From Micavibrio aeruginosavorus EPB (GTDB lineage Bacteria > Pseudomonadota > Alphaproteobacteria > Micavibrionales > Micavibrionaceae): a DNA stretch of 64,000 nt. Position 1 is the stretch's first letter. Each line of letters begins with the position of its first letter. Shown piece after piece: positions 17,805 through 26,802 of the stretch. The notes under the pieces were generated by a model that did no database searches, had not been told where the DNA came from, and saw only the letters and a program-made list of their open reading frames with translations. The translations under genes were made by a program, and so were the position numbers. The stretch spans positions 1,993,444 to 2,057,443 of the forward strand of contig NC_020812.1 in the NCBI RefSeq assembly GCF_000348745.1. Direction: 5' to 3'.

Positions 17805-20800
17805 TTGAGCGTAGATCATAACAACACCGAAAACGTGACTCCTCCAACAGAGGATCACAATGCGCCAGCCCCTTCGCCAAAAAAGAAATCAGCCCTGCGC
17901 AAATGGATGATTGGCACCGTTGCCGGGACCGCCATCGTCGGAACGCCCGCGGCATTGCTGGGCCTTTACGAGGCCAATGAAAGCACGTGGCAATCCCAGT
18001 ATTTCAACGAAATCGCAACCGGCAAGCGCCACACCACCAAAATCACCGATCCGCTGATCTTCCCGCCGGCCAAGGGGCCGTTTGATGATCGCCGCGGATA
18101 CAGACATTTCGCCGCGTATGACCAGACCCTGACCGCCCGCGGCAAATGGGAACGATCCTTCGTTGCGCCATGGTATGACCGCAATATTCAAGGCATTCAA
18201 CTCAACCTGCTGGAAGATGAAAAGCAACAGGCCGGCGCAACGATCACCGATTACACTGGCGATACGATGTATCAGGCCCGGTTCCCGCGGAATGTTTATA
18301 AAACATTCGATGACGTTCCGAAAAAATTACTGAACGCTTTGCTGTTCGTTGAAAACGCCGAATTGCTGGCCGATCATCCGGACCGGCAAAACCCCGCCGT
18401 TGAGTGGGACCGTTTTGCCAAGGCATCGTTCCACCAGGTTCTGAAAAAACTGGGCGTGGCCAGTGAATATCCGGGCGGGTCCACCGCCGCCGTACAGAAG
18501 GAAAAATATAAATATTCCGATGGCGGCCGCACCGAAAGCCCGATCGACAAATTACAACAAATGGCCAGCGCAACCACCCGCGCCTACAAAGACGGCGTGG
18601 ACACCACCGAAGTCCGCAAGGATATCGCACTCGACTACATCAACTCTATCCCGCTGTCATCCTATCCGGGGCAAGGCGATGTTGAAGGGATTGGCGACGG
18701 CATTGCATTGTGGTTTGGCCGCGATTTCGCGGAATTGAACCATCTGCTGACCAAAGACGAATCCATAATGGACGACGCCGAAATGGCCGAAGCGGGTCAA
18801 ACCTTCCGCGAAGCCTTCTATCTGGCCCTGTCCATCAAGAAGCCGTCGGAATATTTACTGCGCACCCGTGGCCGCGATGAATTGAATGCGCGGGTTGATA
18901 ACCTGCTGCCCCGTCTGGCACGCGAAGGCATTATTTCCGAACGGATGCGTGATGCCGCACTGAACGCCAAGCTGGAGTTCAGCAAATCTGAAGATATCAA
19001 ACGCAAAATGGCCGTTCCGCATAACAAAACGGAAATGTCCCTGCGGATTGAGATGATGAACGCGCTCGGCGTTAAAACCGGCCTGTACGGGTTGGACCGC
19101 ACCGATGCCTCCGCCGTGACAACGGTCAACAAGGACGCGTCCGAAGCCGTTACCCAATTCCTGCACGGGTTGAAAGACGTTGAAAATGTTCGCGCCGCCG
19201 GTTTGCTGGGCTATCCCATGCTGAAAGAAGCCGGGCTGGAGGATATTACCTATTCCTTCACCCTGTATGAAGCGGGCGAGAAAGCCAACTATCTGCGCGT
19301 TCAAACGGACACCTACCAAGGGGCCCTGAACCTGAACGAAGGATCCAAACTGCAATTGGGTTCGACCGCAAAACTGCGCACACTTGTCACCTATCTGGAA
19401 TGTATGGCCTATCTGCATGAACAATTGTCCGGCAAGGACGTGTTCGCACTGGAGGAAGCCAAAAACCAGTACAAAGACAATTTAAGCCGCTGGGCCATTG
19501 ACTATCTGATTGCGGAACACGCCAAGGACGAGCCCAACCTGTCCCTGCGCGCGCTGCTGGACGCCGCGATGGAACGCCGCTATTCCGCCAACCCAGGTGA
19601 AACATTCTTCACCGGCGGTGGCATTCACCGCTTCAACAACTTCAAGAACGATGAAAATGGTCGCGTTCCGACCGTCCGCGAAACGTTGCAAAATTCGCAC
19701 AACCTGCCGTCCGTTCGGATTATGCGCGACATCGTGAATTTCACGATGGAACATAAAATGGACGTTCCGGACGACATTTTCACCAACCCGGACAGCCCGC
19801 AACGCGCCCGCTATCTGGAACAATTCATCAACAAGGAAGGCAAGGTCTTCCTGTATCGCGCCTGGAACGCCCAGCGGGATAAATCGCGTGACGATATATT
19901 CACCGATCTGGTCAACAAACGCGATCACCGCGCCCAATACCAGATTGCGGCCTTGTACCGCATGATTTTCCCGCAAGGGACAGTCGAAGAGATGGCCGCC
20001 CGCCTGCACGAAATCGAATATCGTCAGGACAACCCGGACGCCAGCGATGATGCGGTGATCGAATATATGGTCGCCAAATCCACCGACGAAAAAGTCATGA
20101 AGAAGATGCAGGCGATGTACACCATGTACGACCCGGAACGCTTCGTTTACGAACCATGGAAACGCGATCCGCAAAGCAACAAATTCAACCTGAACGACCT
20201 GGCTTTTATCACCAAGGTTCACCCGCTGGATCTGTGGCTGGCACACGAAAACACCAAGACGGATACGCCGTTGTCGTGGAGCGATGCCTACGCCGCCGCC
20301 ACCGCCCCGAACGCAGAGGGCGAAACAGTGATGAAGGATATTTATTCATGGCTGTTGAAACCCCACAAAATGGAAGCCCAGAACAAACGTCTGCGCATCA
20401 TTCTGGAAGAAGACGCCTTCAGCCATATTCACAAAATGTGGGCGAAAAACGGGTTTTCCTTTGAAAAGATGACGCCGTCACTGGGCTCCGCCCTGGGCGA
20501 TTCCGGCGACACGCCGGCGGCTCTGGCCGAATTTTCCGGCATCATCGTCAACGGCGGCATCCGTAAACCCAGCATCCGTTTCACCGACATGACGCTGGCC
20601 CCGGATACGGAGGAACGCGAGCGCGCCTACACCCGAAAGCCGGAAGAATCCGTGCGCGTAATGCCACAGGAGGTCGCAGACGTTGCACTGGAAACCATGC
20701 AACTGATCGTGCGCGACGGGACCGGATTCCGCGCCGGGAAAGTGGTTCTGGATGACGGCCGCGTTTTGAACGTGGGCGGTAAAACCGGAACAGGTGACAA

Positions 20801-21107
20801 CCGCGATAAATTCTTTACCGCGGGCGGCGGCATGACGTCCGCCGAGGTGAAGAACCGCACGGCTACTTTTGTGTTTGAAATTGATGACCCGGTTTCGGGA
20901 AAACGCTTCTTCGGCTCCGTCCTGCTCTATGTTGACGGTCCGAATGCCGCCAAACATAAATTCACCAGCGCCGGACCGACTCAGGTGTTGAAAAACATTC
21001 TGGTCATGCTGAAGCCGTTCCTGAACGAAGCCTGCGGCGTCACGGCCCCCGTACAAACGGCGACACTGGACAGCAAGAAAAACACGCCAAAGGCCCCAGC
21101 CCCGTAA
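17805..21107 (+). CDS. Divergent class A penicillin-binding protein (transglycosylase/transpeptidase)
   Basis: Peptidoglycan synthase predicted to polymerise and cross-link glycan strands on the periplasmic face. A cytoplasmic Pro/Lys tail is followed by one TM (about 36-55). A GT51-like domain has ALLFVENAEL, where Glu183 fits the catalytic Glu although the usual E-D is E-N, and GGSTAAVQKEKY, corresponding to GGSTITQQ. The transpeptidase domain has the SxxK motif STAK (Ser520, Lys523), SHN (631-633) and KTG (993-995). At 1100 residues it is longer than typical PBP1 proteins (750-900), with extra sequence between the SxN and KTG motifs. The frame allows only TTG 17805 or GTG 17835 near the N-terminus, neither with a good ribosome site. 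Confidence 0.85.
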   Translation: MSVDHNNTENVTPPTEDHNAPAPSPKKKSALRKWMIGTVAGTAIVGTPAALLGLYEANESTWQSQYFNEIATGKRHTTKITDPLIFPPAKGPFDDRRGYRHFAAYDQTLTARGKWERSFVAPWYDRNIQGIQLNLLEDEKQQAGATITDYTGDTMYQARFPRNVYKTFDDVPKKLLNALLFVENAELLADHPDRQNPAVEWDRFAKASFHQVLKKLGVASEYPGGSTAAVQKEKYKYSDGGRTESPIDKLQQMASATTRAYKDGVDTTEVRKDIALDYINSIPLSSYPGQGDVEGIGDGIALWFGRDFAELNHLLTKDESIMDDAEMAEAGQTFREAFYLALSIKKPSEYLLRTRGRDELNARVDNLLPRLAREGIISERMRDAALNAKLEFSKSEDIKRKMAVPHNKTEMSLRIEMMNALGVKTGLYGLDRTDASAVTTVNKDASEAVTQFLHGLKDVENVRAAGLLGYPMLKEAGLEDITYSFTLYEAGEKANYLRVQTDTYQGALNLNEGSKLQLGSTAKLRTLVTYLECMAYLHEQLSGKDVFALEEAKNQYKDNLSRWAIDYLIAEHAKDEPNLSLRALLDAAMERRYSANPGETFFTGGGIHRFNNFKNDENGRVPTVRETLQNSHNLPSVRIMRDIVNFTMEHKMDVPDDIFTNPDSPQRARYLEQFINKEGKVFLYRAWNAQRDKSRDDIFTDLVNKRDHRAQYQIAALYRMIFPQGTVEEMAARLHEIEYRQDNPDASDDAVIEYMVAKSTDEKVMKKMQAMYTMYDPERFVYEPWKRDPQSNKFNLNDLAFITKVHPLDLWLAHENTKTDTPLSWSDAYAAATAPNAEGETVMKDIYSWLLKPHKMEAQNKRLRIILEEDAFSHIHKMWAKNGFSFEKMTPSLGSALGDSGDTPAALAEFSGIIVNGGIRKPSIRFTDMTLAPDTEERERAYTRKPEESVRVMPQEVADVALETMQLIVRDGTGFRAGKVVLDDGRVLNVGGKTGTGDNRDKFFTAGGGMTSAEVKNRTATFVFEIDDPVSGKRFFGSVLLYVDGPNAAKHKFTSAGPTQVLKNILVMLKPFLNEACGVTAPVQTATLDSKKNTPKAPAP

Positions 21108-21158
21108 GGACAAGCACCGGCCGACAACCGCAGGCAATGTGCCTTATACATTTACACG

Positions 21159-21195
21159 CACCCGTGAACGTCATATCGTTCACGGGTGTTGTTTT
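21159..21195 (+). terminator. Rho-independent terminator after the penicillin-binding protein gene
   Basis: A 12-base perfect stem, CACCCGTGAACG (21159-21170) and CGTTCACGGGTG (21177-21188), with a 6-base loop, followed by TTGTTTTA. It ends about 27 bases before the uspA-like ATG, so it separates the two transcription units. Confidence 0.8.
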
Positions 21196-21221
21196 ACGCG
21201 CAGGAAAGGCCACCAAACATT

Positions 21222-22160
21222 ATGAATAATTTTCACAATATCCTGTTTGTCACCCTCGGAACCGACCATAAAGCCGAAGGCCTGAAACAAGCCATCAGCG
21301 TGGCTCGGAATAACAACGCCAAGCTGAAAATCCTGATTCTGGTCCCTGAAATGCCCGATGCCATGCCGGACTACCGCAAGCAACTGGATGATTTGATCCT
21401 GACCCACACGCGCAATCTTGTTGAAACCGCATCCGCCGCATTGCATGGACCACATACACCGCTCAACATCACCTATGATATTGAAGGCGGCAGCACCGCG
21501 GCCATTCGCATTATTCAACACGCGATAAAAGGCAAACACGATCTGGTCATCAAGGACGCCGACGTACGGGACGGCAACGCCGGGTTCAAGGCCCTGGACA
21601 TGTCCCTGTTGCGCAAATGCCCCTGCCCCGTCTGGCTGTGCCGTCCGATCCCGGATTCGCGCGAAAATATGAGCATTGCCGTCGCCATTGATCCGGAAAG
21701 CCCGAACGCATCAGCCCACGCACTGTCGATCAGAATGCTGAAATTGGGGCGCGCCATGGCCGATACGTGCAATGGGACACTCAACATTATTTCATGCTGG
21801 GACCTACCCTACGAGGCCGCCCTGCGGGACAGCGCGTTTTTAAGCCGGCCTGAAAATGAAATCGAACATCACATTCGCGCCCGCGCCGCCGAACATCGCG
21901 AAGCGTTGCAAGGTCTGCTGGACGAAGCCGGGCAAACGGATCGTCAGGTCGTGCATCACCTGCGTGGCATTCCGGAGGATGTCATTCCGTCACTGATCCG
22001 CAACCATGGTATTGATGTCCTGATTATGGGCACCGTCGCCCGCGGCGGCATCGCCGGATTTATCATGGGCAATACGGCGGAAAATATCGTCCAAAACCTG
22101 ACATGCTCCCTGTTGGCCCTGAAGCCGGATAATTTCGTTTCACCGGTAAAAACCGGGTAA
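21222..22160 (+). CDS. Tandem-domain universal stress protein (UspE-like)
   Basis: A cytoplasmic protein of two consecutive Usp domains (about 1-145 and 155-312), 312 residues in all. The first domain opens FHNILFVTLGTDHKAEGLKQAI and looks degenerate at the nucleotide site. The second ends with DVLIMGTVARGGIAGFIMGNTAENIV, a good match to the ATP-binding G-2x-G-9x-G-(S/T/N) signature of UspE-type proteins. ATG 21222 is chosen because an AGGAAAGG site precedes it; the frame continues 12 codons upstream only to a GTG inside the terminator stem. Universal stress proteins support survival under starvation and redox or membrane stress. The specific role here is unknown. Confidence 0.9.
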   Translation: MNNFHNILFVTLGTDHKAEGLKQAISVARNNNAKLKILILVPEMPDAMPDYRKQLDDLILTHTRNLVETASAALHGPHTPLNITYDIEGGSTAAIRIIQHAIKGKHDLVIKDADVRDGNAGFKALDMSLLRKCPCPVWLCRPIPDSRENMSIAVAIDPESPNASAHALSIRMLKLGRAMADTCNGTLNIISCWDLPYEAALRDSAFLSRPENEIEHHIRARAAEHREALQGLLDEAGQTDRQVVHHLRGIPEDVIPSLIRNHGIDVLIMGTVARGGIAGFIMGNTAENIVQNLTCSLLALKPDNFVSPVKTG

Positions 22161-22207
22161 ATCAAAAGATAAACTTTGTTTTTTCATAAGTTTTGCATCG
22201 CATCACA

Positions 22208-22229
22208 CTTGTATTTTGACAAATACAAG
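22208..22229. promoter_or_regulatory. Perfect 9+9 palindrome upstream of the small lipoprotein gene
   Basis: CTTGTATTT (22208-22216), spacer TGAC, AAATACAAG (22221-22229): a perfect dyad with a 4-base spacer, 59 bases before the ATG at 22288. It is not followed by a T-run, so it is a better candidate operator than terminator for the upstream gene. A TTGACA hexamer (22216-22221) spans its centre. Confidence 0.5.
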
Positions 22230-22287
22230 GGGCTGCGGCACCGTCCCCATCCTTATTCATAATTGACACTTTTAACAGGGGACAACC

Positions 22288-22893
22288 ATGTCATCACTGA
22301 ATGTAAGCGTAATGACCAAATTTCTGAAAGCAGCCGCACTGGGAACCGCATTGGCCGTTGCTGGCGGTGGTTGCGCCGCCGTGGGCGTTGGCGTACCGGG
22401 CGGTGGCGACAGCGTGAACACCGACCTGTTCAAGGACGAGAAAGATTTTCTGGCTCGCATGGACAAATTGAAATCCGTCACCGGCACCGACAAAGTTGTG
22501 ACCAAAACCGAAGTGCTGAACATCCTGGGCGTGAAAGCGAAAAAATTGCGCAACATGGATCGTTCGGAAATTCGTGGCGCATTGGAAGGCACCGGCCCGA
22601 ACGCGATGCCGCTGGTGAAATCCACGCTGACCGCCGACGTTCTGAAATGCCTGCAGGGCTCCAGCTTCCAATATGCGGATGATAACGGCAAATACGCCTT
22701 TAACAACCCGATCCGTTGGCAGAAAGAAACCAAGGGCTTCAATTACAATGTTCAAATGATTTTCAACACCTGCTCTGGCAAAGAGCCGGTTGTTGACACC
22801 GTTCTGGACAGCGGCGGCCCGACCTACAGCAAACGCAAGAAAACCGTGTTTGACCTGATCAACTCGGACAGCTTCTCTCTGCCGGGCATGTAA
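22288..22893 (+). CDS. Small secreted or lipoprotein of unknown function
   Basis: A 201-residue protein not assigned to a known family. The N-terminus has a hydrophobic leader (MTKFLKAAALGTALAVAGG) ending in GGGCAAVG. The Cys could be a lipidated residue in a loose lipobox, otherwise this is a signal peptide. The mature part is soluble and mixed alpha/beta with two further Cys (DVLKCLQG and NTCSGK) that could form a disulfide. A GGGGA ribosome site sits just before ATG 22288. An internal Met at residue 9 would place the leader at the very N-terminus. It stands alone between a palindromic operator candidate and a strong terminator, so it is probably monocistronic. Confidence 0.8.
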   Translation: MSSLNVSVMTKFLKAAALGTALAVAGGGCAAVGVGVPGGGDSVNTDLFKDEKDFLARMDKLKSVTGTDKVVTKTEVLNILGVKAKKLRNMDRSEIRGALEGTGPNAMPLVKSTLTADVLKCLQGSSFQYADDNGKYAFNNPIRWQKETKGFNYNVQMIFNTCSGKEPVVDTVLDSGGPTYSKRKKTVFDLINSDSFSLPGM

Positions 22894-22906
22894 TATTTTC
22901 ATACAT

Positions 22907-22943
22907 AAAACCCCCGCCCGGTTTGCGCCGGACGGGGGTTTTA
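22907..22943. terminator. Terminator hairpin, probably bidirectional
   Basis: Stem CCCCCGcCCGG and CCGGaCGGGGG (one mismatch) around TTTGCG, flanked by AAAA on the left and TTTT on the right. It serves the lipoprotein gene and probably also the convergent outer-membrane protein gene that ends at 22957. Confidence 0.85.
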
Positions 22944-22956
22944 TTATGTCTGCGCT

Positions 22957-24036
22957 TTACAGCCCGAATTGATATCGCGCCAGAACGCCGATGATATGGT
23001 CATCAACACCATCTTCCTCAGTATTCTTCCACCCCGCTTCCAGCGTCAGGCCATTTTGGAAATCGTATCCGGCGGACATCTGGTTCAGATGATCGTCAAT
23101 ATCATCCGCACCCGTAACATCAATATTCCGCATCGTATGCGCCAGCGTCAGGTTCCAACGCTCATCCAATATCGTTTTGACACTGCCGCTCAGATAATCG
23201 CGGCCTTCGCCATCAACACCACCAAAATTCTGGATATCCGTATATTCGGCAAACAGGTCCAGATTGATGCGTTCATTGACAATCACGCGATGCCCCAGCG
23301 TCGCCACCCAGCCGGATTCATCCGCGCCACCCGTGGCATGATCGGCATCCCCCTCGCCGAGGAAACGATATCCTAATTTATAATACAGCCCATCGACGCC
23401 GGCGACATTGTCGCCATCCAGCCCTGCAACAAAGGATGAAAAATCTTCTGTATTCGATGCGCCACCGTCGTCTTTTTCAACCGTACCGCGCCCGCGAATA
23501 ATGGACTGGCTCAAAATTGTTGTATCGGTGAAGAACGTCGATCCGGTCAGTGTATGCGTGCCCATCGTTTCGGTTTCAAACGCATAGGAAACGCCAAAGC
23601 CGATTTTTTCGGTGATTTCGTAATCTTCGGCGAAATCTTCGCCCCAGATCCCGCGCCCCCATTCCCAGCCAAAACCAAACGCCGGATTGAATTTCCCGGC
23701 AAACACGTGCCATGGACCATGCACGAAATTCAGTTTGATTTCCTCGGCATAAATCCCTTCATCTTCGAAAAATAAATCATCACCCGGCTCCGGATCGCGC
23801 ACAGGCTCCAACACCAAGGTACCGTCGATATAAAAGTGATCATTCAATGTCAGCGTCGGCGCGACCTCGGTGCGGAAGAACATATTGGTGCGGTGATTGT
23901 CATCATTCGACGAATCCACCCCGCTTTCGCTTTGCAATTCCATCAGGACATCGGCACTGATGCTCTGGGCCTGCGCCTGACCACCGCACAGGGCGCTCGC
24001 GAATAAAAAAGAATAAAAACAATGCGATAACTTCAT
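22957..24036 (-). CDS. Outer-membrane beta-barrel porin, candidate manganese channel
   Basis: A 359-residue protein with a clear signal peptide (LFASALCGGQAQAQ, cleavage after AQA). It continues as alternating beta strands rich in Gly, Asp and aromatics and ends VLARYQFGL, consistent with a barrel of about 16 strands, though the terminal residue is Leu rather than Phe. The many Asp/Glu residues in putative loops (DSSNDDNH, PEPGDDLFFEDEG) would suit cation passage. It is divergent from the manganese transporter operon, and the shared dyad lies 40 bases upstream of its ATG. MnoP, the manganese channel of Bradyrhizobium, is a functional precedent, but homology was not tested. A general porin is the alternative. 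Confidence 0.8.
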   Translation of the reverse strand: MKLSHCFYSFLFASALCGGQAQAQSISADVLMELQSESGVDSSNDDNHRTNMFFRTEVAPTLTLNDHFYIDGTLVLEPVRDPEPGDDLFFEDEGIYAEEIKLNFVHGPWHVFAGKFNPAFGFGWEWGRGIWGEDFAEDYEITEKIGFGVSYAFETETMGTHTLTGSTFFTDTTILSQSIIRGRGTVEKDDGGASNTEDFSSFVAGLDGDNVAGVDGLYYKLGYRFLGEGDADHATGGADESGWVATLGHRVIVNERINLDLFAEYTDIQNFGGVDGEGRDYLSGSVKTILDERWNLTLAHTMRNIDVTGADDIDDHLNQMSAGYDFQNGLTLEAGWKNTEEDGVDDHIIGVLARYQFGL

Positions 24037-24064
24037 TTCGAGTCCCTTATGCTGGCTTTAGTTC

Positions 24065-24093
24065 TTGCTTAGAAATTTAGCCTATGCTAAATA
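24065..24093 (+). promoter_or_regulatory. Promoter with overlapping dyad resembling an MntR box
   Basis: TTTAGC (24076-24081), spacer CTAT, GCTAAA (24086-24091) forms a dyad with A/T-rich flanks on both sides. It resembles the enterobacterial MntR operator, in which ATAGC and GCTAT are inverted around a short spacer. It overlaps a possible promoter TTGCTT (24065-24070), 17 bases, TAAATA (24088-24093) reading toward the transporter. Binding here would block RNA polymerase, and the porin on the other strand starts 40 bases away. mntR is the last gene of the operon. Confidence 0.65.
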
Positions 24094-24131
24094 TTAAACA
24101 TAGACCTAAATTGTATAAGGAACAACACCCC

Positions 24132-25076
24132 ATGTCACGCGCCCATCGCACGTTTTCTTCCCGCCGCTTCACGGTTCTGGCTTTATTGACGTTGATCCTG
24201 GCCACCCCCCAGACCGCCGCGGCGGAGCAGGAAAAAATCAAGGCCGTGACCACCTTCACCGTCATCGCCGATATTGCGCGGAATGTCGCGGGCGATGCGG
24301 CCATCGTCGAATCCATCACCAAACCCGGTGCCGAAATTCACGATTACCAACCCACCCCGCAGGATATTATCCGCGCACAGGGGGCCGACATTATCCTCTG
24401 GAACGGGATGAATCTGGAACGCTGGTTCGAAAGGTTCCTGCAAGACGTCAAAGATGTACCCAGTGTTGTGGTGTCCGACGGGGTTGAACCCATATCCATT
24501 TACGAAGGCCCCTATACCGGGAAACCGAATCCACACGCGTGGATGTCGACCGAAAATGCCATTTTATATGTCGACAATATCCGCAAAGCCTTCATCGCCG
24601 CCGATCCGGCCAATGCCGATATTTATAACAAAAACGCCAGCGCCTATACGGACAAAATCCGCACCATCAAGGCGGATTTAACCCCGATGCTGGACAACAT
24701 TCCCAAAGACCAGCGTTATCTGGTCACCAGCGAAGGGGCATTCAGCTATCTCGCCCGCGATTTGAAGATGAAGGAAGTGTATTTGTGGCCCATCAATGCG
24801 GACCAGCAGGGCACCCCGCAACAGGTGCGCGCCGTCATCGACCGCGTGCGTGAAAAAAATATCCCGGTCGTGTTTAGCGAAAGCACCATTTCCGACCGCC
24901 CGGCCAAACAGGTGGCATCGGAAACGGGCGCGGCCTATGGCGGCGTTCTCTACGTCGACTCGCTCAGTGAGCAGGATGGCCCGGTCCCGACCTATCTGGA
25001 TCTGCTGAAAGTGACCACACACACCATTGCCGAGGGATTTCAGGCGGCCATGAAGAAAACTGCGGAGAAAAAATAA
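24132..25076 (+). CDS. mntA: Manganese-binding periplasmic lipoprotein-type protein of an ABC importer (MntA/SitA/PsaA family)
   Basis: Periplasmic solute-binding protein that delivers Mn2+ (possibly Fe2+ or Zn2+) to the membrane permeases. From ATG 24132, preceded by AAGGA, it has 314 residues with a signal peptide cleaved near TAAAEQ. The cluster A-I ligands align with PsaA: His70 in [11 protein letters not shown], His135 in NPHAWM, Glu201 in VTSEGAF and Asp276 in LYVDSLSE. The His-rich loop typical of ZnuA is absent, which favours manganese. The frame extends 16 codons upstream to an ATG inside the operator dyad; that start is rejected. Its stop overlaps the next start (TAATG). Confidence 0.92.
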   Translation: MSRAHRTFSSRRFTVLALLTLILATPQTAAAEQEKIKAVTTFTVIADIARNVAGDAAIVESITKPGAEIHDYQPTPQDIIRAQGADIILWNGMNLERWFERFLQDVKDVPSVVVSDGVEPISIYEGPYTGKPNPHAWMSTENAILYVDNIRKAFIAADPANADIYNKNASAYTDKIRTIKADLTPMLDNIPKDQRYLVTSEGAFSYLARDLKMKEVYLWPINADQQGTPQQVRAVIDRVREKNIPVVFSESTISDRPAKQVASETGAAYGGVLYVDSLSEQDGPVPTYLDLLKVTTHTIAEGFQAAMKKTAEKK

Positions 25077-25945
25077 TGAACGACGCCACAATTCACCTGC
25101 ACAATGTCGGCGTGACGTACCCGAACGGGCACAGCGCCCTGCATGACGTCAATGTCACGCTGCATTCCGGGGTGATTTGTGGCTTGGTCGGCGTCAACGG
25201 GGCCGGGAAATCGACCCTGTTCAAAACCATGATGGGGTTTATCACCCCCACCACGGGCACGGTGACCATCGCCGGACAAAGCGTGAAGCAGGCCCTGCGC
25301 CGGAACATGGTGGCTTATGTCCCGCAGACGGAGGAAGTGGATTGGAACTTCCCCGTTCTGGTCGAAGACGTGGTGATGATGGGGCGGTACGGTCATATGG
25401 GATTCCTGCGCAACCCGAAACAGCCCGACCGCGATGCCGTGGACAGCGCCCTGAAACGCGTCGGCATGCTTGATTACAAAAAACGCCAGATTGGCGAACT
25501 GAGCGGCGGGCAGAAGAAACGCATTTTCGTCGCCCGCGCCCTGGCACAAGGCGGATCCATCATCCTGCTGGACGAACCGTTCACTGGCGTGGATATTAAA
25601 ACCGAGGCGTCCCTGATCGAATTGTTCCGGTCACTGGCCGCCGAAGGGCGCATGATTTTGGTGTCCACCCACAATTTGGGCAGTGTGCCCAGTTTCTGTG
25701 ATGAAGTGATCTTGATCAACCGGACCGTGATTGCGTATGGGCCAGTTGAAACAACCTTTACCGAAGCGAATTTGACGAAAGTCTTTGGCGGCATGCTGCG
25801 CCACCTGCAACTGGCGGGACGCGATTTGCATGATGACGAAGATTCACGCTGCGTTACGGTTCTGACCGATGATGAACGCCCGCTGGTTCTGTACGGAGAA
25901 CAGGGCGGGGAACGGATCGTAAAAACAGGGCGCGATAAACCATGA
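25076..25945 (+). CDS. mntB: Manganese ABC transporter ATP-binding protein
   Basis: Cytoplasmic ATPase that powers the importer. The 289 residues contain Walker [10 protein letters not shown], the signature LSGGQKKR, Walker [13 protein letters not shown] and the switch His in STHNLG, all intact. The family-typical [16 protein letters not shown] (Q-loop region) matches MntB/SitB/ZnuC proteins. The C-terminal 50 residues beyond the ATPase core are acidic (DLHDDEDSR) and may be regulatory. It overlaps mntA by 1 base upstream and the first permease by 4 bases downstream. Confidence 0.94.
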   Translation: MNDATIHLHNVGVTYPNGHSALHDVNVTLHSGVICGLVGVNGAGKSTLFKTMMGFITPTTGTVTIAGQSVKQALRRNMVAYVPQTEEVDWNFPVLVEDVVMMGRYGHMGFLRNPKQPDRDAVDSALKRVGMLDYKKRQIGELSGGQKKRIFVARALAQGGSIILLDEPFTGVDIKTEASLIELFRSLAAEGRMILVSTHNLGSVPSFCDEVILINRTVIAYGPVETTFTEANLTKVFGGMLRHLQLAGRDLHDDEDSRCVTVLTDDERPLVLYGEQGGERIVKTGRDKP

Positions 25946-26799
25946 TCGACCTGCTTCTCGAACCCTTTACGTATATGTATATGGTGAAAGCCATTGGCGT
26001 CAGCGCGCTGGTCGGATGTGTTTGCGCGTTCTTGTCCTCTTATCTGATGCTCAAGGGCTGGTCCCTGATGGGGGATGCGCTGGCTCACTCCATCGTCCCC
26101 GGCGTGGCGTTGGCCTATCTCTTGGCGCTGCCTTATGCCGCCGGAGCCTTCTTCGCTGGCCTCCTGGCCGCGGGCAGCATGGCGCTGGTCCGGCAAAAAA
26201 CGAAATTGCGCGAAGACACCATTATCGGACTGATCTTCACAACATTCTTTGCCGTTGGCTTGTTGCTGGTGTCCATCAACCCGATGGCGGTCAATATCCA
26301 ATCCATCGTTCTGGGGAATATTCTAGCCATTTCCGATTCTGATGTAGCGCAGGTTGTCATCATTTCCGTGATCTGCCTGATCGCGCTCACTTTAAAATGG
26401 CGGGATTTGTTGGCGGTGTTTTTTGATGAAAAACACGCCCAATCCATCGGCCTGCATGTCATGCCGCTGAAAATTTTGTTTTTCACCCTGCTCAGCGCCG
26501 CGACCGTGGCCGCGCTACAGACCGTGGGCGCATGTCTGGTCATCGCCATGGTGGTGACACCGGGGGCCACGGCCTACCTTCTGACCGACCGCTTTGGCCG
26601 TTTGATCGCCCTTGCCGTGACCATCGGGACGTTGACCAGCGCCATGGGGGCCTATGCCAGCTATTACCTGAACGCCAATCCGGGTGGATTGATTGTCTGT
26701 TTGCAAACCCTTCTGTTCTTCGGTGCCTTTTTGTTTTCACCGAAATACGGGTTGGTGCCGCGCAAACGCGCCATGCGCAACGCCGCGATGGGGGTGTAG
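25942..26799 (+). CDS. mntC: Manganese ABC transporter permease, first subunit
   Basis: ABC-3 family inner-membrane permease of 285 residues with about eight or nine hydrophobic segments. The conserved [27 protein letters not shown] near the N-terminus and [21 protein letters not shown] in the C-terminal half are standard for MntC/SitC/ZnuB proteins. It overlaps the ATPase gene by 4 bases and is followed after 3 bases by a second homologous permease, giving a SitC/SitD-type heterodimer. Gene symbols for the four subunits vary between organisms. Confidence 0.92.
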   Translation: MIDLLLEPFTYMYMVKAIGVSALVGCVCAFLSSYLMLKGWSLMGDALAHSIVPGVALAYLLALPYAAGAFFAGLLAAGSMALVRQKTKLREDTIIGLIFTTFFAVGLLLVSINPMAVNIQSIVLGNILAISDSDVAQVVIISVICLIALTLKWRDLLAVFFDEKHAQSIGLHVMPLKILFFTLLSAATVAALQTVGACLVIAMVVTPGATAYLLTDRFGRLIALAVTIGTLTSAMGAYASYYLNANPGGLIVCLQTLLFFGAFLFSPKYGLVPRKRAMRNAAMGV

Positions 26800-26802
26800 G
26801 AC

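Noticed and set aside
24084-24131. Upstream ATG of the mntA frame
   Set aside because: It falls inside the operator dyad, and the good ribosome site and signal peptide belong to ATG 24132.
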